Below are positions 1 to 8,218 of a stretch of DNA of 58,156 nucleotides, piece after piece (the stretch's first letter is position 1; every line of letters starts with the position of its first letter). Where the stretch lies: NCBI GenBank assembly GCA_012514535.1, contig JAAZAA010000275.1:1-58156 (forward strand), written 5' to 3'. This stretch comes from Myxococcales bacterium (lineage in GTDB: Bacteria > Myxococcota_A > Polyangia > Polyangiales > Polyangiaceae). The position numbers were made by a program, and so were the translations under genes. The notes under the pieces are model-generated. The model ran no database searches and was not told the origin of the DNA. It saw nothing but the letters and a program-made list of their open reading frames with translations.

Positions 1-51
1 GACCTCCGGGGTGACAGGAGAGGGAACCGCGCGCCGGCCTGCCAGGAGACC

Positions 52-759
52 TCACCAGCGGGGGAGGGGGTCCCGGAGCTCCACGCCGAGCTCGATGGAG
101 ATGAGGTGGGCGAGCCCGAAGCCCGCCAGGGCGTCCGCCCGGAGCTGGCCGGCGCTGTCCGTCCACTGGCGCAGGAGCAACGGCCGATAGGCCAGGGCGC
201 CCCCGACCACGAGCTCAGGGGAGACCTGAAACTCGAGCCCGAGCCCCAGGGCTCCGACCGCTCCGGCGGTCTCCGCGGCCCACTCGTCACCGTAGAGGGC
301 GAAGCCCAGTCCACCGAGCAGGTAGGGCTGCAGGCGCTGCCCCTGATCCCAATAGTAACGCCCCTCCGCGCGGATCTGCTGGAGGATGGGGAGGACCAGC
401 AGGTTCGAGGAGTCGTGCCTCGAAAATTCGTAGGCCCCTCCGAGGTACCACGGGGAGCGCGAGCGGTAGCCCGCGCGGATCACCAGGCCGCCGCCGCCCT
501 GGAGGATGCAGGGCTGGACCGCGTCGCTCGGGCAGATGTGCCCCGCAGACGGTACGGTCTCCGCGGTGAGGGCACCCCCATACTGAAAGTAGTCGAAGCT
601 CGCGGGCGACGGGCCCACGTTGCCCTGGGCCGCGGCCCCCTCGGTGTGGAGCAGGACCAAGAGGAAGCAGCCTATGAGCCAGGGCGGAGCGGTCGTATCT
701 CCCCGCGGACATGACGCTGAAATGGGTGAGCTCGCTGCCGTCAACGTCCGCAGTGTCAA
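52..759 (-). CDS. Predicted outer-membrane beta-barrel protein
   Basis: About 235 codons. A hydrophobic stretch (WLIGCFLLVLL, near residue 30) followed by an A-A-A-Q type cleavage site indicates secretion. The mature part has alternating aromatic/hydrophobic and glycine-rich strands (for example AGYRSRSPWYLGGAYEF and LGGLGFALYG), typical of small porin-like barrels of the OmpW/OprF-N size class. No family can be named. The frame contains no ATG or GTG before the hydrophobic stretch, only TTG codons at 759 and 744, so the exact start is uncertain. It is divergent from the acidic-protein gene that starts at 884. Function is unknown. Confidence 0.6.
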   Translation of the reverse strand: MTLRTLTAASSPISASCPRGDTTAPPWLIGCFLLVLLHTEGAAAQGNVGPSPASFDYFQYGGALTAETVPSAGHICPSDAVQPCILQGGGGLVIRAGYRSRSPWYLGGAYEFSRHDSSNLLVLPILQQIRAEGRYYWDQGQRLQPYLLGGLGFALYGDEWAAETAGAVGALGLGLEFQVSPELVVGGALAYRPLLLRQWTDSAGQLRADALAGFGLAHLISIELGVELRDPLPRW

Positions 760-765
760 GCGGCC

Positions 766-804
766 TTGACGTCACTGCAAGCCTTGGCTTAAAGGCGAGC
801 CAAG
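766..804 (+). promoter_or_regulatory. Candidate promoter with overlapping 7-bp inverted repeat
   Basis: TTGACG (766-771) is followed after 17 nt by TTAAAG (789-794), a weak -10. A perfect 7-bp inverted repeat, CTTGGCT (783-789) and AGCCAAG (798-804), brackets the -10. This could be an operator or an RNA hairpin near the transcription start. It lies 80-118 nt upstream of the acidic-protein gene. The -10 matches only about 3 of 6 consensus bases, so this is tentative. Confidence 0.3.
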
Positions 805-883
805 CGCTGGGAGACGAGCCCGCGCCCCGCGCCCGCTGCTGCGGGCCCCAACGAGCTAGAGCTGAACCAGCCGAGCAACTTCC

Positions 884-1264
884 ATGGAAATGCATCTCGA
901 CAGGCGTGCGATTCGTCAGATTCGGGTCTCTGCGCAGGAAGCAATCGAGGAGGACGACACCGAGTCGCTTCGGGAGGACATCCTCGAGGCATTTTCGGAA
1001 GACCAAATCGAAGAAATCGAGCGACGGCTCGACCACGGCGACATGTTCGAGTTCCTCACGGACGTGATCGACGAGTGGGGTGGAGACGACGTCGACGAGC
1101 TGCTCGAGCTGCTCGAGAGCCAGCTCGGTGAGGTCGGGATCGATCTCAAGACCGACGTGAAGAGTGACGACGAGGACGAGATCGACGACGACGAGGACGA
1201 CCTCGACGATACGGACGACGAGGACGCCGAGTTCGAGCCCGAAGACGACTTCGTCGACGACTGA
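884..1264 (+). CDS. Small, extremely acidic conserved-looking protein
   Basis: 126 residues. Residues 1-85 look like a folded alpha-helical domain (helices around LREDILEAFSEDQIEEIERRL and MFEFLTDVIDEWG). The last 40 or so residues are almost entirely Asp/Glu, ending DDFVDD. There is no signal peptide or membrane segment, so it is probably cytoplasmic. Acidic tails of this type often mask basic surfaces or mimic nucleic acid, but nothing here proves that role. An ATG two codons in (MHL) is an alternative start. I recognise no family. Confidence 0.8.
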   Translation: MEMHLDRRAIRQIRVSAQEAIEEDDTESLREDILEAFSEDQIEEIERRLDHGDMFEFLTDVIDEWGGDDVDELLELLESQLGEVGIDLKTDVKSDDEDEIDDDEDDLDDTDDEDAEFEPEDDFVDD

Positions 1265-1276
1265 GTGAGCGCGGCG

Positions 1277-1317
1277 CGGCGCGCGGGTTCGAGCCGTCAG
1301 GCAGTGAGCCCGCGCCG
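1277..1317. terminator. Candidate bidirectional hairpin terminator
   Basis: This lies between the convergent acidic-protein gene and the trmJ-like gene. The arm at 1277-1287 (CGGCGCGCGGG) can pair with 1309-1317 (CCCGCGCCG) with a two-base bulge. There is no T-tract, so it would be an atypical terminator. Confidence 0.3.
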
Positions 1318-1328
1318 GAGCGCCGCCG

Positions 1329-1874
1329 TCAGGCGGACGACCCGCGGTCGAGCCGGGCCGCCCGGTCGATGAGCCCCGCCACGAACAGCTCGTAGCTCAC
1401 CAACTGCACCGCCTGGGCGAGGTTGAGCGAGGGTTGGTCCGCGGCGATGGGCACTCGCAAGAGCAGATCGGCGCGGGCGAGCTCGAGGTTCGTGAGACCG
1501 CTCTTCTCGTTGCCCCAGAGCACGACGATGCGCTGGCCCTGTGCCGCGTGGGCGACGAGGCGCGGGGCGAGATCGCGCGGTGTCTTGACCCCCGACAGGC
1601 CGCGCCGAGCGCTGGTGGCCACGACCACGTCACAACCGACGATCGCCTCGTCGACGTTGTCGTAGAGCTCCGCCCCGTCGAGGACGTCCCAGGACTTCAC
1701 CGCCATTTTCTGCGCCATGGGATGGCTCGGGAAGGCGAGGCGGCTCGGTCGGACGATGCCGAGGCGCGTGAATCCCATGGTCTTCAGGGCTCGCGCGCTC
1801 GCGCCCACGTTCTCCGGATAGTGGGGAGCGACGAGGACGAACTTCGTGCAGCGATGGATGGGGAGCTCGAGCAT
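1329..1874 (-). CDS. trmJ: TrmJ-like SPOUT RNA 2'-O-methyltransferase
   Basis: 181 residues. All three SPOUT motifs are visible: motif 1 NVGASARALKTMGF (residues 22-35, with the conserved Arg28), motif 2 GNEKSGL (121-127) and motif 3 SLNLAQAVQLVSYE (149-162). The trefoil-knot C-terminus binds S-adenosylmethionine. The N-terminal HYPENVGA pattern fits TrmJ, which methylates the ribose of tRNA position 32. Characterised TrmJ proteins are around 245 residues, so this one lacks the usual C-terminal extension. It could therefore be another SpoU-class methylase. It is the last gene of a leftward run, 30 nt after the FGE-fold gene. Confidence 0.85.
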   Translation of the reverse strand: MLELPIHRCTKFVLVAPHYPENVGASARALKTMGFTRLGIVRPSRLAFPSHPMAQKMAVKSWDVLDGAELYDNVDEAIVGCDVVVATSARRGLSGVKTPRDLAPRLVAHAAQGQRIVVLWGNEKSGLTNLELARADLLLRVPIAADQPSLNLAQAVQLVSYELFVAGLIDRAARLDRGSSA

Positions 1875-1904
1875 GGGGGCGTTCGGGACCTCGCACAGGT
1901 TCGC

Positions 1905-2756
1905 TCAAGGATCGGAGCGAGCGCAGCGGAAGCCGAGGTAGGCAGCTCGTGTGCTGGGGGGTTCGTGTAGACGGGCTGCTCCCCGAAGCCAAGCGGGAGG
2001 CGCGAGATAATGGCCACCCCGCACGACGCGATCGACGTTCGTCCCGGGAGGGTCGGTCTCGTCGTAGGGAGCGTAGGGCGTGCTCGTCCACTCGGCGACG
2101 TTTCCGGCGAGCTGGAGGATCCCTTCGGGTGTGGCGCCCGCTTCGAAGCTCGTCGTCGGCGCGAGCTCGTCGAAGCCGTCGCGTCCCTCGGTGCGCGAGA
2201 CGCCCCAGCGGCCATGATTGGCGAGGGCGCCGTGGAAGAGCTCACCCCAAGGATAACGGCGCCCCTGCGTGCCGCGGGCAGCGCGCTCGAACTCCGGTTC
2301 GGTGGGGAGCCGCGCGCCTCGAAACGCGCAGTAGCGCCGCGCGTCGTCCCAGGTGACGAAGACGGCGGGCAGCTCCGAGCGCGCCAGCCGCTCCGCCCCG
2401 CGCGCGTAGGGGAGGGGACGACAGCGTCCTTGGCGCACGCAGTGCTGATACTCTCCGAAGCTCACCTCGCGCCGATCGATCCAGAAGGCGGGCACCTCCA
2501 CGCGTGGCCCCCCGAGCTCGTTCGCGAAGGTTTCGGGACCGCAGGCGGTCGTTTTGGCATCGCGGTTACAGTGAGCGGCCGCGTCGAGCACCTCGTCCCT
2601 GCTCGAGCCGAGCTGGATCGTGGCGCGAGGGAGGCGCACCATCGCCGGCGGCGGTGGCACCAGGACCTTCGTGGATCCGGCCGCCGCGGCGTCCTCGTCG
2701 AGGAGCGCGCCGAGGAGGCTGCCGGCGACCAACAGCGCGGCCAGCGGGCGCTTCAC
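1905..2756 (-). CDS. Secreted formylglycine-generating-enzyme-fold (SUMF1-like) protein, no catalytic cysteines
   Basis: I place the start at a GTG at 2756. This GTG overlaps the kinase TGA (GTGA) and directly precedes a good signal peptide (KRPLAALLVAGSLLGALL). That gives 283 residues. FGE-sulfatase hallmarks are VEVPAFWIDRREVSFGEYQHC, VTWDDARRYCAFRGARLPTEPEFERAARG, GNVAEW, RGGHY and a final GFRCA. In true FGE the cysteine pair that oxidises substrate lies between the RGG(S/H) motif and GFR. Here that segment has no cysteine, so formylglycine synthesis is unlikely. Such domains are common next to Hanks kinases; a binding or sensor role is an inference. Confidence 0.85.
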   Translation of the reverse strand: MKRPLAALLVAGSLLGALLDEDAAAAGSTKVLVPPPPAMVRLPRATIQLGSSRDEVLDAAAHCNRDAKTTACGPETFANELGGPRVEVPAFWIDRREVSFGEYQHCVRQGRCRPLPYARGAERLARSELPAVFVTWDDARRYCAFRGARLPTEPEFERAARGTQGRRYPWGELFHGALANHGRWGVSRTEGRDGFDELAPTTSFEAGATPEGILQLAGNVAEWTSTPYAPYDETDPPGTNVDRVVRGGHYLAPPAWLRGAARLHEPPSTRAAYLGFRCARSDP

Positions 2757-3970
2757 GGAGCAGCCTGGCTGCGTCGCGCGGCGCCGCGCGCGGGCGCGGA
2801 GGGTGGGGCGGTGTTCGTGGGCGCCGCGATGTCGGTGGGCGCCGCGGTGGCGTCGCTCGGCGCAGGGCTCAGCCACGCTCCGCGCGGGCTCGTGGTGGGA
2901 CGTGGCGTTGCGGTCGTCTCCGTGAGCTCGGAGGCGATGCGCAGGGCGAGCAGGGTGACGAGCACGCCGACCACTGCGCCGCCCAGGGCGATGCGCACGG
3001 GGCGGGTGCTCCCGAAGTCTCCCTCGCTCGGGCGACGTCGGCGTGAGTCGGGGACGGTGGCCAGCGGCGCTCGGCTGGGGCGGTCCCCCGGAGAGAGGGC
3101 CTCCGCGAGGGCGTGCCCCATCTCCGCGCAGCTGGAGAAGCGACGCGCGGCCGACTTGTGGAGAGCGCGTGATAGGGCGGCGTCTACCGCAGGGTCCAGC
3201 CCGAGGCTGGCGGCGATCGGGAGCGGCTCCTCCGTCTGGATCCGGGTCGCCACGCCGACCGCGTCGTCTCCGGGGAAGGCGCGGTGCCCGCTGATGGCCT
3301 CGTAGAGGGTGGCCGCGAGGGAGAACTGATCGCTCGCCGCCGAATGCTCGCCGTGGGTGACGGACTCGGGGGCGCTGTAGGCGGGCGTTCCCAGGAGCCC
3401 GCCGCCTTTGGTGAGGGTCGACTCGGGCACCCGCGCCACACCGAAGTCGGCGATCTTGGCGCCGGTCTTGGTGAGGATGATGTTCTCGGGTTTCACGTCC
3501 CGGTGCAGCACCCCCGCCCGGTGCGCGGTGGTGAGGGCGTCGCCGAGCTCGAGGGCGAGGTTCGCCGCGGAGGTGGGCGACAGGGGGCCACGGGTGAGGC
3601 GGGCCTTGAGCGTCGTGCCCTCGGCGTGCTCGAAGACGAGCACGACGCCGAGCTTCGGGTCCTCGCTCATGTCGAAGAGCCCCACGATGTGCGGGTGGCT
3701 GACCCGCGCGGACGCCTTGGCTTCTTGGCGCATGCGCCGTGAGAGGCTCTCCCTCTCCTCTGCCCCGAGCCGCAGGTCCGGGCGCAGGTACTTCAGGGCG
3801 ACCTCACGATCGAGCACCGGATCCCGCGCGAGCAGCACCTGTCCCGTCGCCCCGCGTCCGATCGATCGGATCACCTCGTAGCGGCCGATCCGCGCCGGCG
3901 TGGAGGAGGGACCTTCATCCGGCGGAAGCGATGGCTCGGCGAGGGCGCTTTCCGGCATCGCTGGGCTCAT
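2753..3970 (-). CDS. Transmembrane Hanks-type Ser/Thr protein kinase
   Basis: 405 residues. Kinase domain about 30-295: glycine loop GRGATGQV (38-45), Lys60 in VALKYL, catalytic HRDVKPEN (Asp158), DFG at 175-177, and APE near 200-202. A single membrane helix lies at about 326-345. It is followed by a 60-residue Pro/Ala/Thr-rich tail predicted to be outside the membrane, with no PASTA or other sensor domain. All catalytic residues are present, so it should be active. Its stop overlaps the start of the FGE-fold gene, which implies translational coupling and a shared pathway. The start could also be ATG 3958. Confidence 0.93.
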   Translation of the reverse strand: MSPAMPESALAEPSLPPDEGPSSTPARIGRYEVIRSIGRGATGQVLLARDPVLDREVALKYLRPDLRLGAEERESLSRRMRQEAKASARVSHPHIVGLFDMSEDPKLGVVLVFEHAEGTTLKARLTRGPLSPTSAANLALELGDALTTAHRAGVLHRDVKPENIILTKTGAKIADFGVARVPESTLTKGGGLLGTPAYSAPESVTHGEHSAASDQFSLAATLYEAISGHRAFPGDDAVGVATRIQTEEPLPIAASLGLDPAVDAALSRALHKSAARRFSSCAEMGHALAEALSPGDRPSRAPLATVPDSRRRRPSEGDFGSTRPVRIALGGAVVGVLVTLLALRIASELTETTATPRPTTSPRGAWLSPAPSDATAAPTDIAAPTNTAPPSAPARGAARRSQAAP

Positions 3971-4030
3971 ATCGCGCGCAGTCCGACCAGGCCAGTCTGC
4001 GCGACGCCCGAACCCCGAGGTGGTGCGGTG

Positions 4031-4618
4031 TTACGGTTCGATTGCGCCGCAGTCGTACTGTTCGGAGCTCAGGACGGGGCCAGATACCGGGGCGGGGGAG
4101 TGGGAGGTGCTCTTCTCCCCGGTCTCACCATCGCGTCGAGGCGCGTCGCCCTTCTCGCCGCCCCCGTCGTTCCCTTCGCCGCCGTCCGGAGAGCGGTCGT
4201 CCGGACGGCGGATCACGTCGTCCTTCTCTTTCCGCTCGCGTCGGGGCGGCTCCCCGTACTCCTCCCGCAGCTTCCGATGCAGGCCGTCACTGAGCACCTG
4301 CTCGTGGTACTGGGGCATGCGGGGGAGCTGCACGATGTACTTCACGCGCTCCTGGACCTCCACCACTTCGATGCTCCCCGTGGAGGTGTCACCGTCGGAA
4401 CGGTACTTGAAGAGCAGGTATCCGTTCTCCTGGTCCTGCTCGATCAGCTCGAAGCCCTGATCGACACGGATGAAGCGCAGCGCGCCGTTGTAGGTCAGCG
4501 TCTTGCTATAAGGAGACTCGGTGGTGACCTTGGCGAACGCCGGGGCCTCCGTGAGGGCGACGGTGGCCAGGAGGGCGAGGGCCGCGGTGAGGCGTCGCAG
4601 GGAGGTGGCGTCGAGCAT
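4031..4618 (-). CDS. Secreted protein of unknown function with charged low-complexity tail
   Basis: 195 residues from the ATG at 4618, which precedes a clear signal peptide (LRRLTAALALLATVALTEAPAFA). Residues 30-125 form an alpha/beta-looking domain (TYNGALRFIRVDQGFELIEQ and similar). The remaining 70 residues are Arg/Asp/Glu/Gly-rich and probably disordered, ending in a segment with a single Cys. It lies 60 nt upstream of the kinase gene on the same strand and may share its transcript. I recognise no family. Confidence 0.75.
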   Translation of the reverse strand: MLDATSLRRLTAALALLATVALTEAPAFAKVTTESPYSKTLTYNGALRFIRVDQGFELIEQDQENGYLLFKYRSDGDTSTGSIEVVEVQERVKYIVQLPRMPQYHEQVLSDGLHRKLREEYGEPPRRERKEKDDVIRRPDDRSPDGGEGNDGGGEKGDAPRRDGETGEKSTSHSPAPVSGPVLSSEQYDCGAIEP

Positions 4619-4819
4619 GCCAGGCGGATTAGGGGGGAGACTCCCGCAGAGGGCCAAGTTCGTGGGGGCTTCGTGGACCCTGTGGTGTCCCGGTCCGCGC
4701 GAGCCCACCGGCTTCCTTGTGCAGTCGCTCAGCGGAGCGGCGCTCGTCGAGCCGCGCCAAGGCAGCTCCGCTCGGAGCTCGTCTGCACGTCCCCACCGAG
4801 CAGCGCGGAGCGACCAGGC

Positions 4820-5587
4820 TCAGAGGCTCGTCGGTGCGCCCCCGCCGAGGAGCTGGAGGGGGCCTTCCCGAAACAGATACGTAAGCTCGTCCGCGCCGTA
4901 CCGCGCCTCGATCCAGTGGAACGCGCGCTCGAGCTCATCCACGTCGCTGGGGCGATGAGCGTCGCTGCAGGCGGCCCCGTAGAGTTCCCGTTCGAGTAGC
5001 GCGGTGGCGCAGGCTCGCACCTGCTCCCCGTACTTCCCCACCAGGGCGCAAGCGTCGAGCAGCGGCACGCAACCGAGCTCGACGAGCCGACTCAAGCGAT
5101 CCGGTTGGTTCCACAGGGGCCGGTAGCGCTCTGGATGGGCGATCACCGGGGTGAGTCCTTGACGCTGGATCCGGAAGAGGGACTGCTCGACCGCGGGCGA
5201 GAAAGCGACCTCATAGAACTCGAGCAGGATCGCGCTCCCCCCTGGATAGGGCAACGCGTCGCCGCGCAGGATGCGCTGGAGCACGACCTCGTCGAAGTAG
5301 TGCTCACAGCTCAGGCTCACCTCCGGCAGGGGACCTGCGGCGCCCGCCGGTCGGGTGACGTCGCCGAGCTCGGGCGATGACATTTGCGTCCGCGCACGCT
5401 CGAAGGCGTCGCGCAGCTCCGCAGCCGAGTTGTCGAACAAGCCAGGGCGCATGTGCGGGGTCGCCACGACGTGGTCGAAGCCGAGCCGACGCAGGCGTCT
5501 CAAAATGTCCGCGCCCTCTCCCGGCGTGCGAGCACCATCGTCGATACCGGGCACCCAATGGCAGTGCAGGTCGATCATGCCTGGCAT
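4820..5587 (-). CDS. PHP-fold phosphatase of the CpsB/YwqE polysaccharide family
   Basis: 255 residues from MPGMIDLHCH; ATG 5578 is an alternative start. PHP metal ligands are visible: HCH at 8-10, ATPH at about 41-44, CEH at 94-96, AHPER at 150-154 and SDAH at 208-211. This matches CpsB/Wzb-type manganese-dependent protein-tyrosine phosphatases. Those dephosphorylate the BY-kinase that controls capsule or exopolysaccharide chain length. No BY-kinase is in this window, so its partner must be elsewhere. The export genes at 24-27 kb may belong to the same pathway. The start codon lies only 27 bp from the divergent ArsA-like gene. Confidence 0.85.
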   Translation of the reverse strand: MPGMIDLHCHWVPGIDDGARTPGEGADILRRLRRLGFDHVVATPHMRPGLFDNSAAELRDAFERARTQMSSPELGDVTRPAGAAGPLPEVSLSCEHYFDEVVLQRILRGDALPYPGGSAILLEFYEVAFSPAVEQSLFRIQRQGLTPVIAHPERYRPLWNQPDRLSRLVELGCVPLLDACALVGKYGEQVRACATALLERELYGAACSDAHRPSDVDELERAFHWIEARYGADELTYLFREGPLQLLGGGAPTSL

Positions 5588-5614
5588 CGCGGCTATGCTA
5601 GCTCCATCAGCGTG

Positions 5615-6766
5615 ATGCCCGAGAACCGAGGTCTCGTTCCGCTGCTCGACCGACACCGCATGCTCGTCTGCGTTGGCTCGGGGGGCGTGGGCAAGACGAC
5701 CGTAGCCGCCGCTCTGGCGCTGGCGGCCGCCCAGCGCGGGCGTCGTACCCTTTGCTTGACCATCGATCCCGCGCGGCGGCTCGCCAACAGTCTCGGGCTG
5801 GACAGCATGCCGCCGGAGCAGGTGACCATCGCGCCCGAATGGCTGCGTGAGCACGGTGTCGAGCTGGGGCGCGGGAGCCTCACGGTGATGATGCTCGACA
5901 CCAAGCACACCTTCGACGAGCTCGTGCGGAGCAAGGCGAGCAGCGCGGAGTCGCGGGATCGCATCCTGAACAACCACCTGTACCAGTACATCTCGACCCA
6001 CCTCGCGGGCACCCAGTCCTACATGGCGATGGAGAAGGTGCTCATGGTGGAGGAAGATGACTCTTACGACACCATCGTCCTCGACACACCTCCGATGCAT
6101 CACGCCCTCGACTTCTTCGAGGCGCCCGAGCGCATGGTGGAGGTCATCGACAGCCCAGCGCTGCGCGGTCTGGTGCAGGCGATGCAGACCTCCGGGCGGT
6201 TCAGTCTGAACGTCGTCGCTCGCAGCATCGGGGCGGTCTTGCGCACGATCGGGCGGATCACCGGCGGGCCCCTGCTCGAGGAGATGGCGGGCCTGGTGAG
6301 CGCCATGAACGAGCTCTTCGGTGGCTTTCAGGAGCGGGCGGGGCGCGTGCTCGAGCAGATGCGGAGCTCACGCTTCGGATACATCGCGGTGAGCACCCCT
6401 GCGTCCCTCCGGTGGAGCGAGGTCGACGTGCTCACGGATCGCATGCGCGAGCGCGGGCTGCGCACGGACGCTCTGGTCATCAACCGCGTGCACCCGGCGC
6501 GCGGGCGGCTCCCGGAGCTCGGGGACGTCGCGTCCCTCTTGAGCGCGCGCGGCATCGAGCTCGGGGCGAGCGGGCCGGAGCGGGTGCTCCAGGCCGCCAG
6601 GGAGGAGTCGGCGCTGGCGGAGCGTCAGAAGCAGGAGCTCGAGCAACTCCAAGAGCGGCTGCGTGCCTGGGGTGCCCCGATCCAGGTGACGGTCCCGGCC
6701 TTCGCCGTGGACGTCCACCACCCGGAGCGCCTCCGTGAGGTGGCGGGGTTCCTGTGCGGCGCTTGA
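5615..6766 (+). CDS. ArsA/Get3-family ATPase
   Basis: 383 residues from the ATG at 5615. Deviant P-loop CVGSGGVGKTTVAAA starts about 18 residues in. Next come the family signature IDPARRLANSLG and the switch motif LDTPPMHH. Family members use ATP-driven dimer motions to handle arsenite (ArsA) or tail-anchored membrane proteins (Get3). No arsenic-resistance gene is nearby, and I see no ArsA-type metal-binding cysteine cluster. A protein-targeting or unknown role is therefore more likely than arsenic export. It ends 18 bp from the convergent der gene. Its promoter must overlap the divergent phosphatase gene. Confidence 0.88.
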   Translation: MPENRGLVPLLDRHRMLVCVGSGGVGKTTVAAALALAAAQRGRRTLCLTIDPARRLANSLGLDSMPPEQVTIAPEWLREHGVELGRGSLTVMMLDTKHTFDELVRSKASSAESRDRILNNHLYQYISTHLAGTQSYMAMEKVLMVEEDDSYDTIVLDTPPMHHALDFFEAPERMVEVIDSPALRGLVQAMQTSGRFSLNVVARSIGAVLRTIGRITGGPLLEEMAGLVSAMNELFGGFQERAGRVLEQMRSSRFGYIAVSTPASLRWSEVDVLTDRMRERGLRTDALVINRVHPARGRLPELGDVASLLSARGIELGASGPERVLQAAREESALAERQKQELEQLQERLRAWGAPIQVTVPAFAVDVHHPERLREVAGFLCGA

Positions 6767-6784
6767 GGCGCGCCGAGGACCAGC

Positions 6785-8218
6785 TCACTCCTCCTTGCGA
6801 CCACGCTTGCGGTAGAAGACCCGGAGCGGCACGGCTTGGAAGCCGAACTGCTGTCGGATCTGGTTCGTGACGAAGCGCCGGTAGCTCTCGACGATGTTCT
6901 CGGGGGCGTTGCTCCAGGCCACGAAGGTCGGCGGGTACACGCCCGCTTGAGTGATGTAGTAGATGCGCGGCGAGCGGCCGCCCTTGGTCGGAGGTGGCCG
7001 CTTGCTGAGCACCTGCTCGAAGAATCGGTTCAGCTCCGAGGTGCCCACGCGCCGGCCCATCTCTTCGCCGGCCGCCTGGACCTGGTCCATCAGCTTGCGG
7101 ACGCCGTGGCCCGTCTTCGCGCTGAGGCCGACGATGGGGGCCCAGCGGGCGAAATCGAGGGCATGGCGCGCGTCCTCGATGCGCTCTCCGAGCTCCCGGG
7201 GGGACAGCAGGTCCGCCTTGTTGAGCCCCACCACGATGGCGCGTCCGCGCTCGGCGCAGAGCCCGAGGAGGCGCGCGTCCTGCTCCGCCACGCCTTCGGT
7301 GGCGTCACACATCAGCACGATCACCTGGGCGCGCGCCACGGCGCGGAGCGAGCGCATGACGCTCTCCGCCTCCACCCCCGCGCTGACGCGAGACTTGCGC
7401 CGGATCCCCGCCGTGTCGACGACGAGGAAGCGCCGCTTTCCGACTTCGACGAGGCTGTCGACGGGATCCCGCGTGGTGCCCGGCCGATCGTCGACGAGAG
7501 AGCGCTCCGTGCCCGCCAGGCGATTGAAGAGGGACGACTTGCCGGCGTTGGGGCGCCCGATGAGGGCGATGCGGATCGGCTCCTCGGGCGCTGCGGAGCG
7601 GGATGCGTCTGCGGCGGCCTCGTCGAGCTGCGCTCCCTCGTCGAGCTGCGCTCCCTCGTCGAGCTGCGCTTCGTCCTCGAGTTCGTCCAGCGCCAGCGAG
7701 GGCTTCGCACCGGGCGCGCGCGGGGGCAGCTGCTCCACGATGGCGGCCTCGAGCTTGCCGACGTTGCGGCCGTGCAAGGCGGAGATCGGGATCAGGTGAT
7801 CGATGCCGAGGGAGTAGAGGTCCGTGGCGAGGGCCTCGCGACCGGGGCCGTCCGCCTTGTTCGCGGCGTAGACGACCGGCTTGGAGCTCCGCCGGAGGAG
7901 TTCGACGGCGTCGCGATCGGGCCCTGTCGGAGGAGCGCTGCCGTCGAGGACGCACAGGACCACGTCCGCTTCGGCGATGGCGGCGTGCACGTGACGGGCG
8001 ATCCCCTGACCCATCGGATCGTCCGTGGTCGGGTCGAAGCCGCCCGTGTCGACGAAGGTGACGTCACGTCCCTGGATGTGAGTGTCCGCGTAGTGTCGAT
8101 CCCGCGTGACGCCTGGCGCGTCGTGCACGATGGCGAGCTTCTCGCCCACCAGACGATTGAAGAGCGTGCTCTTGCCGACGTTGGGGCGCCCGACGATTGC
8201 AACGATGGGTGTCGTCAT
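6785..8218 (-). CDS. der: Ribosome-assembly GTPase Der (EngA)
   Basis: 477 residues with two tandem G domains: first GRPNVGKS (9-16), DTGGF and NKAD; second GRPNAGKS, DTAGIRR and NKAD. A C-terminal KH-like domain ends IRQQFGFQAVPLRVFYRKRG, the typical Der ending. Der acts in 50S subunit maturation. The linker between the G domains is acidic and contains three copies of a hexapeptide resembling AQLDEG, encoded by an 18-bp tandem repeat. The start ATG overlaps the era stop (ATGA), so the two GTPases are translationally coupled. Confidence 0.97.
   Translation of the reverse strand: MTTPIVAIVGRPNVGKSTLFNRLVGEKLAIVHDAPGVTRDRHYADTHIQGRDVTFVDTGGFDPTTDDPMGQGIARHVHAAIAEADVVLCVLDGSAPPTGPDRDAVELLRRSSKPVVYAANKADGPGREALATDLYSLGIDHLIPISALHGRNVGKLEAAIVEQLPPRAPGAKPSLALDELEDEAQLDEGAQLDEGAQLDEAAADASRSAAPEEPIRIALIGRPNAGKSSLFNRLAGTERSLVDDRPGTTRDPVDSLVEVGKRRFLVVDTAGIRRKSRVSAGVEAESVMRSLRAVARAQVIVLMCDATEGVAEQDARLLGLCAERGRAIVVGLNKADLLSPRELGERIEDARHALDFARWAPIVGLSAKTGHGVRKLMDQVQAAGEEMGRRVGTSELNRFFEQVLSKRPPPTKGGRSPRIYYITQAGVYPPTFVAWSNAPENIVESYRRFVTNQIRQQFGFQAVPLRVFYRKRGRKEE
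7619..7672. repeat. 18-bp tandem repeat (3 copies) inside der
   Basis: Units at 7619-7636, 7637-7654 and 7655-7672 read CTCGTCGAGCTGCGCTCC on the plus strand. The first two are identical and the third differs at one position. The repeat stays in frame and encodes three acidic hexapeptides in the linker between the two GTPase domains of Der. Confidence 0.95.

Noticed and set aside
1286-1295. T-arm-like GGTTCGAGCC suggesting a tRNA
   Set aside because: No acceptor stem, anticodon loop or D-arm of proper spacing exists around it; part of the upstream sequence is coding.
5615-6766. Arsenic resistance function for the ArsA-like ATPase
   Set aside because: No arsB, arsC, arsD or arsR nearby and no ArsA-type metal-binding cysteines seen, so the gene was named only at family level.
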